Shown piece by piece: positions 45,798 to 53,703 of a stretch of 64,000 bases of DNA. Under the pieces are notes generated by a model that was not told where the DNA came from, made no database searches, and saw only the letters and a list, made by a program, of their open reading frames with translations. The stretch spans positions 55,753-119,752 of the forward strand of contig JAPKZJ010000070.1 in the NCBI GenBank assembly GCA_026393855.1. Direction: 5' to 3'. Numbering within the stretch: the first letter of the stretch is position 1; the number at the start of each line of letters is the position of its first letter. The DNA is from Candidatus Aminicenantes bacterium (lineage in GTDB: Bacteria; Acidobacteriota; Aminicenantia; Aminicenantales; UBA4085). The translations under genes and the position numbers were made by a program.

Positions 45798-46712
45798 ATG
45801 AGAAAAAATATCTATGGAATTATTCTATTCAGCCTGGCGCTGGCTCTGGCGAATGTCGCCGCCCTAGCGGCCCCCGCGGCATCAGAGACCGATGCCGTCG
45901 GGCCGTCTAGGACGACCGAAATGGTCGTCGAGCCGCAGGGGCCGGACGAGAAAGCCTTCCAGGAGGTCAAGATCCTCATCTTTGACCAGAAATGGGCCGA
46001 GGCCGGGATCCGTCTGGACGAGTTCCTGGCCCGCTTCGCCAAGAGCCCCCTTGTCCCGCAAGCCGTCTACTACAAAGGCAAATGCCTGGAGGAGCGGGGC
46101 GGCCGGGAGCGCGAGGCCCTGCGGTCTTACCGCGACTTTCTGCTGTACAAGGACCAAAATCGGAACCTGGTCGAGGACGCCGAAGTCTCGATCGTCGACC
46201 TGGCCCTGGCCCTCTTCAACCGGGGCGACTCGGAAGCCTGGGACGATCTCGAGGTCCGGCTGACCCATCCCAACCGGACCGTCCGCCAGTACGCCGCCCT
46301 CCAGATCAGCACGCTCAAGGACCGCAAGATGGCCGAGATGGCCGTCCCCATCCTGCTCCTGATGGCGGAGAAGGAAACCAACGAAGAGCTTCGCGACCGG
46401 GCCAAGATCGCGCTGCTGCGGATCGCGCCGGACCGGCTGTCGGACCTTCAGAACGAGCCGCCTCCGGCGCGCCGGGCCCGCATGTTGCGGATCGAAGTGA
46501 CCGTCGACGGCGGCCGCGAGGCGTTATTTTCCATTTCGCTGCCCTGGGCCCTGGCCGACCTGGCCTTGGCCGCGATCCCGGACGAGGAAAAGCAGGCCCT
46601 CCGTCGGCAGGGCTACGACATCCAGCGGATCATGGCCGAGCTGCAGTCCACTCGCGGCAAGATCGTCGAAATCCGCTCCGAAGGCAAGCGCCTCCGGATC
46701 TGGCTGGAATAG
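45798..46712 (+). CDS. Exported TPR/HEAT-like repeat protein of the sigma factor operon
   Basis: A protein of 304 residues with a signal peptide (IILFSLALALANVAALAAPA). Helical repeats follow: a tetratricopeptide-like segment (AEAGIRLDEFLARFAKSPLV, then AVYYKGKCLEERG) and HEAT-like units (VRQYAALQISTLKDRKMAEM; LRDRAKIALLRIAPDRLS). It begins one base after the anti-sigma gene, so the three genes form one unit. It may be a periplasmic modulator of the anti-sigma factor or a target of the response. No catalytic motif is visible. Confidence 0.65.
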   Translation: MRKNIYGIILFSLALALANVAALAAPAASETDAVGPSRTTEMVVEPQGPDEKAFQEVKILIFDQKWAEAGIRLDEFLARFAKSPLVPQAVYYKGKCLEERGGREREALRSYRDFLLYKDQNRNLVEDAEVSIVDLALALFNRGDSEAWDDLEVRLTHPNRTVRQYAALQISTLKDRKMAEMAVPILLLMAEKETNEELRDRAKIALLRIAPDRLSDLQNEPPPARRARMLRIEVTVDGGREALFSISLPWALADLALAAIPDEEKQALRRQGYDIQRIMAELQSTRGKIVEIRSEGKRLRIWLE

Positions 46713-46742
46713 CGTCCGCGGCCGGCCGGGGACCCGCCGCGC

Positions 46743-46771
46743 TTGCGCCGGAAGCCTCAAAACGGTATCCT
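46743..46771 (+). promoter_or_regulatory. Predicted promoter of the 146-residue protein gene
   Basis: TTGCGC at 46743-46748, a 17-base spacer and TATCCT at 46766-46771. A purine-rich GGAAAGAGG (46790-46798) precedes the ATG at 46804. Confidence 0.45.
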
Positions 46772-46803
46772 GACTTTCTCATTCGGCACGGAAAGAGGCT
46801 TCC

Positions 46804-47244
46804 ATGGACATCAAACTGTCGAGGGCGCAATACGAGACCCTGATGCGCCTGGTCTATCTCGGGAACTGGATGGTTAACGGTTTCCGGGACAAGGACAAGG
46901 ACTCCGACACCGACGCTCTCGAAAACTATATCTATGCCAAGGCCCGCGACTTCGGGCTGGGCGACCGGATCACTTATGACGAAGAGGCGGACGCCCATTT
47001 CCCGACCGAAACCCAGGAGAGCGAGTGGCTGGCCGATCTGGACGACGGCAAGAACGATCTCTTCTGGGACGAGCTGATGTACCGGCTGGCCGATCGTGAT
47101 TTGGTGGCCCGCTTCGGCGAGGCCAATGTCGACGCCATGTCCGCCGAGGAGCGGAAGCGGATGGAAGACGAGCTGGCGGACCTGTACTATAAGGAATTCG
47201 AAAAGAACGGGCTGGACAAACTTCAGCTCATCCGACCGAGCTGA
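46804..47244 (+). CDS. Conserved-looking cytoplasmic protein of unknown function
   Basis: A protein of 146 residues, acidic, without signal peptide or membrane segment. It opens with LSRAQYETLMRLVYLGNWMV followed by a polar insert rich in Asp and Lys (RDKDKDSDTDALENYI). It has a helical acidic C-terminal half (MSAEERKRMEDELADLYYKE). I do not recognise it with certainty. It has its own promoter and ribosome binding site and lies convergent to the POT carrier. Confidence 0.6.
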   Translation: MDIKLSRAQYETLMRLVYLGNWMVNGFRDKDKDSDTDALENYIYAKARDFGLGDRITYDEEADAHFPTETQESEWLADLDDGKNDLFWDELMYRLADRDLVARFGEANVDAMSAEERKRMEDELADLYYKEFEKNGLDKLQLIRPS

Positions 47245-47278
47245 TGCGGCTTCCCACCCCGCCAACGGCGGGGCAGGG

Positions 47279-48643
47279 TCAGTCTTCTTTGACGGCCTTC
47301 TTCAGCCAGGCGTCGTATACCAGCAACCCGATGAACGAGACCACCCCGATGCCGCCGATGATGAGCCACATAGGGGCCGGGTTGACCGGCAGGCCCGCCA
47401 GGGCCGGCTTCTTGACGTAGATCTCGAACAGGCGGCCGCCCAGCGGTCCGCCGATCATGCTGGCCAGAGCGAGCGGCAGGTTCGCATAGCCCAGATAGAG
47501 GCCTTCCTGGCCCTTCGGGGCGATCCCCCCTATGTATTCGTAGATGCGGGGCGAGGCGAACATCTCGCCGACGGCCATCGCGGCGATGGATCCGATCAGA
47601 AATATTCCGGCCACGGGAATGATCAAGCCCAGGTTGATCGTCTTGGTCAGCCCGCCGTGCAGGAGGGCGGGGACCACGTTGAGGAGCATGAAGGTCGTCG
47701 TCACCCCGACGCCGATCAGGATCGATCGGACCGGCTTCCATTTCTTGGATAGCCGGGTGATCAGCAATTGGAAGGCCACGATCATGATCGGGTTGGCCAG
47801 GGTGTAGAGCTCCATGGGTGCTTTGGGGTCCAGGTGCCGCATGTAGAGCGGCATCAGGTTGTAGAGCTGGACATAGAGAAACCAGAACAGGCTGATGACG
47901 ATGATGAAGAAGACGAAGCGGATGTTGCGCAGGACGATAAAGATGCCCAGAAGCGCTTCACCCATCGTGCGCTTCTTGACCGGCGTCGCGTCCGCCTTGC
48001 CGTCGGGGACGTACTGCGGTTCGCGGTAGGCCAGAGCGGTGACGGCCAGCCCGATCAGGGCGAAGGCCGAGGCGGTATAGGTGAAAATGGCCGGGATGCC
48101 GAAGTTGGTCCGGATGACGTAGGAGATGCTGCGGCCGGTGATCGAGCCGATGTTGATGACCATATAGAAGATGCCGAAGCCCAGCGTCTTCCATTGGCCG
48201 GAGGTCTTCTGAATCGTGCCGGCGATGCAGGGCTTGACGATCGAGCCGCCGATGCCGATCAGGACGACGCCCAGGACGACCGGAACGGTGAAATCGACAG
48301 TTGCCGCGTCGCGCGCCCCGATCAGGCCCGGCCAGATCCTCTGGAGATTGCCCATGATGAGGTAGCCCAGGGCGATCAGGACGAAGGAAAAGGTCAGGGA
48401 TCGCCGGAAGCCGATCTTGTCGGCCACGGTGCCCGAGAGGATCGGCAGGAAATAGATCAGGCCCCACAGGACGGTCGCGTTGAGAAAGGTGGCTGTGGAG
48501 GGGCGCATGCCCAAGTTTTCGACCAGATAGATGACCATGAAAGAGGCCATCGAATAATAGGCGGCGCGCTCGAACAGCTCGATGATGTTGGCGGTCCAGA
48601 AGGTGCGGGGGAATTTCGCTTTGGGGGCCGGGGCGTCGGTCAT
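47279..48643 (-). CDS. POT/PTR2 family proton-dependent peptide transporter
   Basis: A protein of 454 residues with about 12 membrane helices. The POT signature ExxER is seen in helix 1 (IIELFERAAYYSMASF), and GTVADKIGFRRSLTF is the loop 2-3 motif of the major facilitator fold. A further conserved part is VVLIGIGGSIVKPCIAGTIQ. It should import di- or tripeptides with protons, which would match the extracytoplasmic dipeptidyl peptidase coded elsewhere in the window. Its expression seems separate, with its own promoter. Confidence 0.85.
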   Translation of the reverse strand: MTDAPAPKAKFPRTFWTANIIELFERAAYYSMASFMVIYLVENLGMRPSTATFLNATVLWGLIYFLPILSGTVADKIGFRRSLTFSFVLIALGYLIMGNLQRIWPGLIGARDAATVDFTVPVVLGVVLIGIGGSIVKPCIAGTIQKTSGQWKTLGFGIFYMVINIGSITGRSISYVIRTNFGIPAIFTYTASAFALIGLAVTALAYREPQYVPDGKADATPVKKRTMGEALLGIFIVLRNIRFVFFIIVISLFWFLYVQLYNLMPLYMRHLDPKAPMELYTLANPIMIVAFQLLITRLSKKWKPVRSILIGVGVTTTFMLLNVVPALLHGGLTKTINLGLIIPVAGIFLIGSIAAMAVGEMFASPRIYEYIGGIAPKGQEGLYLGYANLPLALASMIGGPLGGRLFEIYVKKPALAGLPVNPAPMWLIIGGIGVVSFIGLLVYDAWLKKAVKED

Positions 48644-48685
48644 GGCGACTCTCCTTGGCGGGGGTGGGCCTCGCGGGCCGCAGTA

Positions 48686-48714
48686 GTCATACCGGAAATC
48701 GGCGGCGATGTCCA
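48686..48714 (-). promoter_or_regulatory. Predicted promoter of the POT transporter gene
   Basis: On the minus strand, TGGACA (48714-48709), a 17-base spacer and TATGAC (48691-48686), about 40 bases upstream of the start at 48643. Confidence 0.45.
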
Positions 48715-48729
48715 GAGGCCGACACCCAG

Positions 48730-49046
48730 ATTATTTAAGGTTCATCTCCCAACTCCGGGATACGCGGCCAGGGATATCGGCCCGGCGGCTTCGGCCTCTT
48801 CTCGCCTTTTCCCACAGTTCTCTTCGGCGCCTCGGAACTCCGCGTTCCAGATCGTCCGATCTTGGAGGCCCCTCCCTCCTTTTCGATTCCGATAAATCGT
48901 CGCGTGCTCAAACAGCCCTCGGCGCCTGGCAAAAGCCAGGTTCCCTCAGAGAACTATGGAAAAAGGCGCCGGCCTCGCAATTTCGCCGTTGGCCGATATC
49001 CCCCTCCGCGTTGTTATCCCGGAGTCGGGAGATGATCCTCATTTAA
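48730..49046. repeat. Imperfect long inverted repeat, MITE-like element
   Basis: The 395-base gap between the POT gene and the lipoprotein gene is mostly filled by two inverted arms of about 100 bases. The reverse complement of 48730-48835 matches 48945-49046 in long blocks: GGCCGATATCCC, TATCCCGGAGT followed by GGGAGATGA, and AGAACTNTGG followed by AAAAGGCG. A few small gaps interrupt the match. The middle (48841-48945) holds a small perfect hairpin CCTGGC-AAAA-GCCAGG at 48925-48940. No ORF of note is present. The right arm contains the stop codon of the lipoprotein gene. Confidence 0.65.
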
Positions 49047-49464
49047 GCAGGTTCTCGATCTTCGCCAGCTTGGCGACGGCCGTGCGGACGGCAGGCGCGT
49101 CGCCCCAGGCCATGATCTTGGTCATTGCCGCCGCCAAACGGCCGCCCGCCTCGTCCGCCGCAGCGGCATCGGGCTTGAGGCGCTCGGGGGCGGCGGCGGG
49201 ATCCCCCAGGCCGGGGAACTCGGCCCCCAGCGAACGGATCGCGGCGGCGACGGGCTGCAGCTCCGCGACGAGCGTCTCCACGGCCGCTGCGGCGGCGGTC
49301 GGGTCGGTGACTTTTTCCGCTCGGGCCGCGAAGGCGTCCACGGCGGCGACATACCCGGCCAGCGCTTTCCGGGCCGGGGCGACGGGATCCTTGCCGCGGC
49401 AAGCGGGGACGAATAGGACGGCCGCGGCGAGACATACGGCGGTGATCTTGGCGTTCGGCATCAT
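49039..49464 (-). CDS. Small Ala-rich lipoprotein, function unknown
   Basis: A protein of 141 residues with a lipoprotein signal (ITAVCLAAAVLFVPACRG). The helical, Ala-rich mature part (ALAGYVAAVDAFAARAEKVT) resembles a small four-helix domain but matches no family I can name. The last codons and stop lie inside the right arm of the neighbouring inverted repeat, so the C-terminus may have been changed by that insertion. Two adjacent ATG codons (49464, 49461) are possible starts. Confidence 0.6.
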   Translation of the reverse strand: MMPNAKITAVCLAAAVLFVPACRGKDPVAPARKALAGYVAAVDAFAARAEKVTDPTAAAAAVETLVAELQPVAAAIRSLGAEFPGLGDPAAAPERLKPDAAAADEAGGRLAAAMTKIMAWGDAPAVRTAVAKLAKIENLLK

Positions 49465-49487
49465 TGCGGCTTTTAGGGGGCCGGATT

Positions 49488-49516
49488 ATTTTATGACGAG
49501 CTGGGCTGCTTGGCAA
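49488..49516 (-). promoter_or_regulatory. Predicted promoter of the small lipoprotein gene
   Basis: On the minus strand, TTGCCA (49516-49511), a 17-base spacer and TAAAAT (49493-49488). It ends 5 bases from the palindromic element at 49521. Confidence 0.5.
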
Positions 49517-49520
49517 ACTG

Positions 49521-49618
49521 ATAGGGGTCAGGTCTTAACATTTAACGGATTTACCCCGGCCTGACCCCTTGGTGCCAGGCCTCGCCAAAAGCGTTATAAG
49601 TTAAGACCTGACCCCTGA
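49521..49618. repeat. REPIN-like palindromic element, copy 1
   Basis: A 98-base element. AGGGGTCAGGTCTTAAC at 49523-49539 is repeated perfectly inverted at 49600-49616, and the match continues inward with mismatches (ATTTAACG against TTATAACG). A third core, CCTGACCCCT, lies inside at 49560-49569. It fills the gap between the lipoprotein promoter and the FAD oxidoreductase gene. Confidence 0.8.
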
Positions 49619-49685
49619 GGCTGGCGTCGAAGCCTGCGGATGGATAAAATACCTCTGCCGACGAACGCCGATCGAGGATGCCGTC

Positions 49686-51185
49686 ATGAAACGATCTCCG
49701 TGCCTACCCGACCCCGGACGCCCCTGGCAGCGCCGCGAATTTCTGCGCCTTGGAGGCTTGGCCGCGCTGGCCGCGGGCGGCCGCGGGCTGGCAGCCGCAC
49801 CGCTCCTGGATGCGACTCAAGGCGTAGGCGGCGCCTCTTATGATGCGGTCATTGTCGGCGGCGGGATCGCCGGATTGACGGCCGCGTACTATCTGCGCGA
49901 GCTGCGGATTCTGGTCCTGGAAAAAGAAGCTCGGACGGGGGGGCGGATTCGTCGGGCACCGGGGCCTGGAGGAGCCGTTTCGCAGGCGACCTATATCGGC
50001 AAGCCCTATGGCGCTCTCAAGGAAATCATCGAGACGCTGGGCTTGGAACCGTTGGAGATTCCGGCCCCCATGGAGTCCGCCTTCCGCGACGAGCAGTTTT
50101 ATTTCGGAGCGGACGGCCTGGCCGGATTCTTCGGGGAGCGCAGCCGTCCGGCCGATTTCGAGCGCTTCAAGAGCGAAATCCTGGAGGCGGCCGGGGATTA
50201 CCAGGATATCCCAGAGCTCGACTTCACGCCCCAGCAGGCCAAGCTGGACGACCTGACGGCCCGGCAATGGTTCGCCGAGCGCAAATTCCCGCCCGTTTTC
50301 CAGGAGTACTACGATCTCGCCATCCGGGGCCGGTTTGGCGCCTCGCTCGAGGACGTCTCCGCCCTGGGGGTCATTCCGGAGATCGCCTTCAAGCTGGGCG
50401 GCGCCACCGGCGACGTCGCCGCTCCCGAAACGGGCACCGGCGCTTTCACCTTCGAAGGCGGATTAGCGGCGATTACCGAGGCTTTGGCCGGAAGCCTGGG
50501 CGAAAAAATCTTGTCCCGATCCCGGGTCGTCCGGGTCAGCAAATCCGAGACCGACTATCTCGTGGAATACGCCGACGCTGCGGGCCGGATCCGCTCCGTC
50601 CGGGCCAAGTTCGTCATCCTGGCGGTTCCGGCGCCCGCGGCCCTGTCCATCAGCGGAAGCATGCTCAAGCCCGAGGCGCGGAGCCTGCTCGAGTCCATGG
50701 CATACTCCTCCTGCGCCGCAGTGGCTCTCACGACCCGTGAGCCGCTTTTCGGCCGGGCCTTCGACCTGAGCCTGCCCGACGGTGGGATCGCCGCCGACCT
50801 GCGCGACGCGGACTGGATCTTCCGGACCCGCGAAGCGGGCCGGAGCGGTCCGCGTTCGGCAGGCGTCGTCATCCGGGCCGTCCCGGCGCGGCTCGGCGAT
50901 CCCGCTTGGCCGTCGCTGACCGACGACGAGATCGCCGCGGCGGCCGTCCGCGCGGCCAGCCGGATCTTTCCCGGCCTTTCGGCTCGACTCACGGGCCGCC
51001 AAGTGATGCGCTTCCCGCAAGCCTATCCGGTGATGATCCCCGGTGCCTTCAGGCGGATGGCCCGGCTGAACGAGATCTCCGACGGCCGGGTGCTCCTGGC
51101 CGGCGACCACATGATTTATCCCGACTTCGAGGCCGCTGCCGATTCGGGCGATTTCGCGGCCGAGAAGGTCGGCGAACTGTTCTGA
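49686..51185 (+). CDS. FAD-dependent amine oxidase/desaturase-like protein with Tat signal
   Basis: A protein of 499 residues. A twin-arginine signal is seen in [19 protein letters not shown], so the folded FAD enzyme is probably exported. The dinucleotide-binding motif YDAVIVGGGIAGLTAAYYL is followed by LVLEKEARTGGRIRR, the usual amine oxidase (MAO/phytoene desaturase) start. The C-terminal GRVLLAGDHMIYPDFEAAAD is the second FAD-binding motif. The substrate is unknown. It is flanked by palindromic elements on both sides, and its link to the downstream cluster is uncertain. Confidence 0.82.
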   Translation: MKRSPCLPDPGRPWQRREFLRLGGLAALAAGGRGLAAAPLLDATQGVGGASYDAVIVGGGIAGLTAAYYLRELRILVLEKEARTGGRIRRAPGPGGAVSQATYIGKPYGALKEIIETLGLEPLEIPAPMESAFRDEQFYFGADGLAGFFGERSRPADFERFKSEILEAAGDYQDIPELDFTPQQAKLDDLTARQWFAERKFPPVFQEYYDLAIRGRFGASLEDVSALGVIPEIAFKLGGATGDVAAPETGTGAFTFEGGLAAITEALAGSLGEKILSRSRVVRVSKSETDYLVEYADAAGRIRSVRAKFVILAVPAPAALSISGSMLKPEARSLLESMAYSSCAAVALTTREPLFGRAFDLSLPDGGIAADLRDADWIFRTREAGRSGPRSAGVVIRAVPARLGDPAWPSLTDDEIAAAAVRAASRIFPGLSARLTGRQVMRFPQAYPVMIPGAFRRMARLNEISDGRVLLAGDHMIYPDFEAAADSGDFAAEKVGELF

Positions 51186-51189
51186 AATG

Positions 51190-51207
51190 TTGAGACCTGA
51201 CCCCTAT
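51190..51207. repeat. Solo half of the palindromic element
   Basis: TTGAGACCTGACCCCTAT differs from the right arm of the 55013-55111 element in one base (TTAAGACC there). No inverted partner is found nearby. Its first six bases form the -35 box of the next promoter. Confidence 0.75.
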
Positions 51208-51218
51208 TGGCTTATACT
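51190..51218 (+). promoter_or_regulatory. Predicted promoter of the CoA-ligase/lyase cluster
   Basis: TTGAGA at 51190-51195, a 17-base spacer and TATACT at 51213-51218. The -35 box lies inside a repeat copy. The leader would be only about 8 bases, with no good Shine-Dalgarno sequence. Confidence 0.5.
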
Positions 51219-51232
51219 CCAGGGACGATCAC

Positions 51233-52783
51233 ATGGCCAAGCTGTACGAGTACCAAAGTAAGAAGCTTCTCAAGGATGCCGGTATCCGCATCCCCGAAGG
51301 CGGCATTGCGGGAACGCCGCGAGAAGCCAGGGACATCGCCGAAGCGCTGGGCCGGCCCGTTGTGCTCAAGATCCAGGCCTGGGTCACCGGCCGCGCGGCG
51401 CTGGGCGGCATCCAGTTTGCCGCGACCCCCGAAGAAGCCGAGGCCAAAGCCCGCGAACTCCTCGGCCTGAAGGTCAAGGCCTATGTCGTGGACCGCATCT
51501 TGGTCGAGGAGCAGCTTGCGATTCGGGCCGAGTATTTCGCCGGCTTGGTGCTGGACGACGCCCGCAAGATTCCCCTGCTTATTTTCAGCCCGGTGGGAGG
51601 GTCGGGGGTGGAGGAGATCGCCCGGCTCCATCCGGAGCGGATCGTCACTCTGCCTATCGACGTCAGGTTCGGCCTGCGCGAGTTCGAGACTCGCAACCTG
51701 GCCCGCCGAGCCGGCCTGACCGGCCCCGTCCTGATGCAGGTGGCGGACATCCTGGCCCGTCTGTACAAGACGGCGCGGGCGGTGGAAGCCAGATCGGCCG
51801 AAGTCAATCCGCTTGTCCTGGCCGAGGACGGCAACGTCTATGCCGCCGATTGCCATCTCGTGGTGGACGATTACGCCGTTCACCGCCATCCCGAGCTGGG
51901 CATCGAGATCGCCCGCGAGTTCGACCGGCCGCCGACCGGGCTGGAGAAGATCGCCTATAAAGTCGAAGAGAAGGACCATCGCGGCACTTTCTATTTTCTC
52001 CAGATGGCCGAGGCCGGCTCCGAGGCCGAAGGGGAAACCCTGATTGGTTTTCACGGCGCCGGCGGCGGCGGATCGATGATGTCCATGGACGCCGTCCTGG
52101 CCAAGGGCTTCAAGCTGGCCAACTACTGCGACACGAGCGGAAACCCGCCGGCCAGTAAAGTCTATCGGGCGGCCAAGATCATTCTCTCCCAGCCCGGCCT
52201 GCGAGGCTACTTCGCCTCGGGATCCGGTGTGGCCAGCCAGGAGCAGTACAATTCCGCCCGCGGCCTGGTCAAGGCCTTCGCCGAAGAGGGCCTGGAAATA
52301 CCGGCGGTCATTCGGCTGGGCGGCAACTGCGAGGAGGAGGCCATCCGCATCCTGGCTTCCTACTTGAAACGAATTCCCGGCCGCGTCGAGGGCTACGGCC
52401 GCGACGACGCCCCGGAATTTTGCGCTGCCCGGATGGAAACCCTCATCCGCGAGGGCGGGGGAGCCGTACACGCCGTACGAACCTCGCCGTTGCCCGAGCC
52501 TGTGGCAGGCGCTTTTGCGTTTGCCACATCTACCGGGCGCCTATCCATCGACCAGTCCCGCTGTACGGCCTGCGTCTCCAAGGGCTGCGTCGGGGCCTGC
52601 ACGCCGGGCATCCTCAAGCTGGAGCAAGGCCGCCCCGTCCTGGCCGTCTCGGCCGAGGAGGCGGGCAAGGGCAAGTGCACGGAATGCCTGGCCTGCGAGA
52701 TCTACTGCCGCTATCACGAACAGGCCGCCATCCTCATTCAGCTGCCGATCCCGGGGCTGGACGATTACCGGAAATCCCTGTAG
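51233..52783 (+). CDS. SucC-like ATP-grasp acyl-CoA ligase subunit fused to a two-cluster ferredoxin domain
   Basis: A protein of 516 residues. Residues 1-390 follow the succinyl-CoA synthetase beta pattern: LYEYQSKKLLKDAGIRIPEG, VVLKIQAWVTGRAALGGI, SAEVNPLVLAEDGNVYAADC, and the ligase domain GFHGAGGGGSMMSMDAVLA. The C-terminus adds eight cysteines: C444-x2-C447-x4-C452-x3-C456 and C482-x2-C485-x2-C488-x3-C492, fitting two 4Fe-4S clusters. Ordinary SucC is about 390 residues and has no such tail. With the SucD-like partner it should form a nucleotide-dependent CoA thioester of a carboxylic acid; citrate or a relative is likely from the adjacent lyase gene. The role of the clusters is unknown. 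Confidence 0.78.
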   Translation: MAKLYEYQSKKLLKDAGIRIPEGGIAGTPREARDIAEALGRPVVLKIQAWVTGRAALGGIQFAATPEEAEAKARELLGLKVKAYVVDRILVEEQLAIRAEYFAGLVLDDARKIPLLIFSPVGGSGVEEIARLHPERIVTLPIDVRFGLREFETRNLARRAGLTGPVLMQVADILARLYKTARAVEARSAEVNPLVLAEDGNVYAADCHLVVDDYAVHRHPELGIEIAREFDRPPTGLEKIAYKVEEKDHRGTFYFLQMAEAGSEAEGETLIGFHGAGGGGSMMSMDAVLAKGFKLANYCDTSGNPPASKVYRAAKIILSQPGLRGYFASGSGVASQEQYNSARGLVKAFAEEGLEIPAVIRLGGNCEEEAIRILASYLKRIPGRVEGYGRDDAPEFCAARMETLIREGGGAVHAVRTSPLPEPVAGAFAFATSTGRLSIDQSRCTACVSKGCVGACTPGILKLEQGRPVLAVSAEEAGKGKCTECLACEIYCRYHEQAAILIQLPIPGLDDYRKSL

Positions 52784-52793
52784 AGAGACAACG

Positions 52794-53702
52794 ATGTCGA
52801 TCCTGGTGGACGAACGCTCGCGAGTCATCATTCAAGGCATTACCGGGCGCGAAGGCACGGCCCGAGCCCGGCTGATGAAGGACTACGGCACCAACCTCGT
52901 CGGCGGGGTCACCCCGGGGCGGGGGGGGCAGGACGCGGCCGGCGTGCCGGTCTACGATTCGGTCGAGGAAGCCTGGGAGAAGACGGGCCCGATCGATGTC
53001 AGCGTCATTTTTGTTCCCGCTCCGCTCGTCCGCGACGCGGCCTTGGAGGCCATCGCGGCCGGCGTCAAGCTGCTGGTGCTTGTGCCCGATCGGGTTCCCA
53101 TTTACGACGTTCTGGAGATCGCCCGAACGGCCGAGGATAAAGGCGCCCGCTTTATCGGCCCCAACACGCTGGGCCTGCTCAGCCCCGGGAAAGCGGTCCT
53201 GGGCATGATCGGAGGCAAGGCCGAGCGGGCCCGGGAGTGGTTTCGGCAGGGGCCGGTCGGGGTCAGCTCGCGCAGCGGCGGCATGACCTCCTCGATCGCC
53301 TACTATCTATCCAAGGCCGGGATCGGGCTGAGCACGATCGTCCATGTCGGGGGGGATTCGATCGTCGGCACCTCGCATCCCGAGGTCATGGAGCTCTTCC
53401 AGGACGATCCCGAGACGCGCCTGGCCGTCATGTTCGGCGAAATCGGGACCAGCCAGGAAGAGCGGGTGGCCGACCTGATCGAGGCCGGCCGCTTCCGCAA
53501 GCCGCTCATCGCCTATATCGGCGGCAAGGCGGCCAAGCCGGGGACCCGGTTTTCCCACGCCGGCGCCATCGTCGAAGGGAACCGCGGCTCGTACGAAACG
53601 AAAGTCCAGCGCTTGCGGGCGGCGGGGGTCCATGTTGTGGACGCCATCGCCGAAATATCGGCCAAGGCGGCCGAGATCCTGGCGGCCGGCAAGGAGGCCT
53701 GA
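52794..53702 (+). CDS. SucD-like CoA ligase alpha subunit
   Basis: A protein of 302 residues. The CoA-binding domain starts with SRVIIQGITGREGTARARLM and continues GGVTPGRGGQDAAGVPVYDS. The phosphohistidine is His255 in TRFSHAGAIVEG, and the SRSGGMTSSIAYYLS loop is conserved. It is the partner of the ligase subunit encoded 10 bases upstream. The usual substrate would be succinate; the neighbours suggest a substrate the lyase can then cleave, such as citrate (compare the two-step citryl-CoA synthetase/lyase of Hydrogenobacter). Confidence 0.85.
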   Translation: MSILVDERSRVIIQGITGREGTARARLMKDYGTNLVGGVTPGRGGQDAAGVPVYDSVEEAWEKTGPIDVSVIFVPAPLVRDAALEAIAAGVKLLVLVPDRVPIYDVLEIARTAEDKGARFIGPNTLGLLSPGKAVLGMIGGKAERAREWFRQGPVGVSSRSGGMTSSIAYYLSKAGIGLSTIVHVGGDSIVGTSHPEVMELFQDDPETRLAVMFGEIGTSQEERVADLIEAGRFRKPLIAYIGGKAAKPGTRFSHAGAIVEGNRGSYETKVQRLRAAGVHVVDAIAEISAKAAEILAAGKEA

Positions 53703-53703
53703 T

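Noticed and set aside
48925..48940. Hairpin CCTGGC-AAAA-GCCAGG as a terminator
   Set aside because: No T run follows on either strand and no gene ends beside it; it is better seen as the centre of the inverted repeat.
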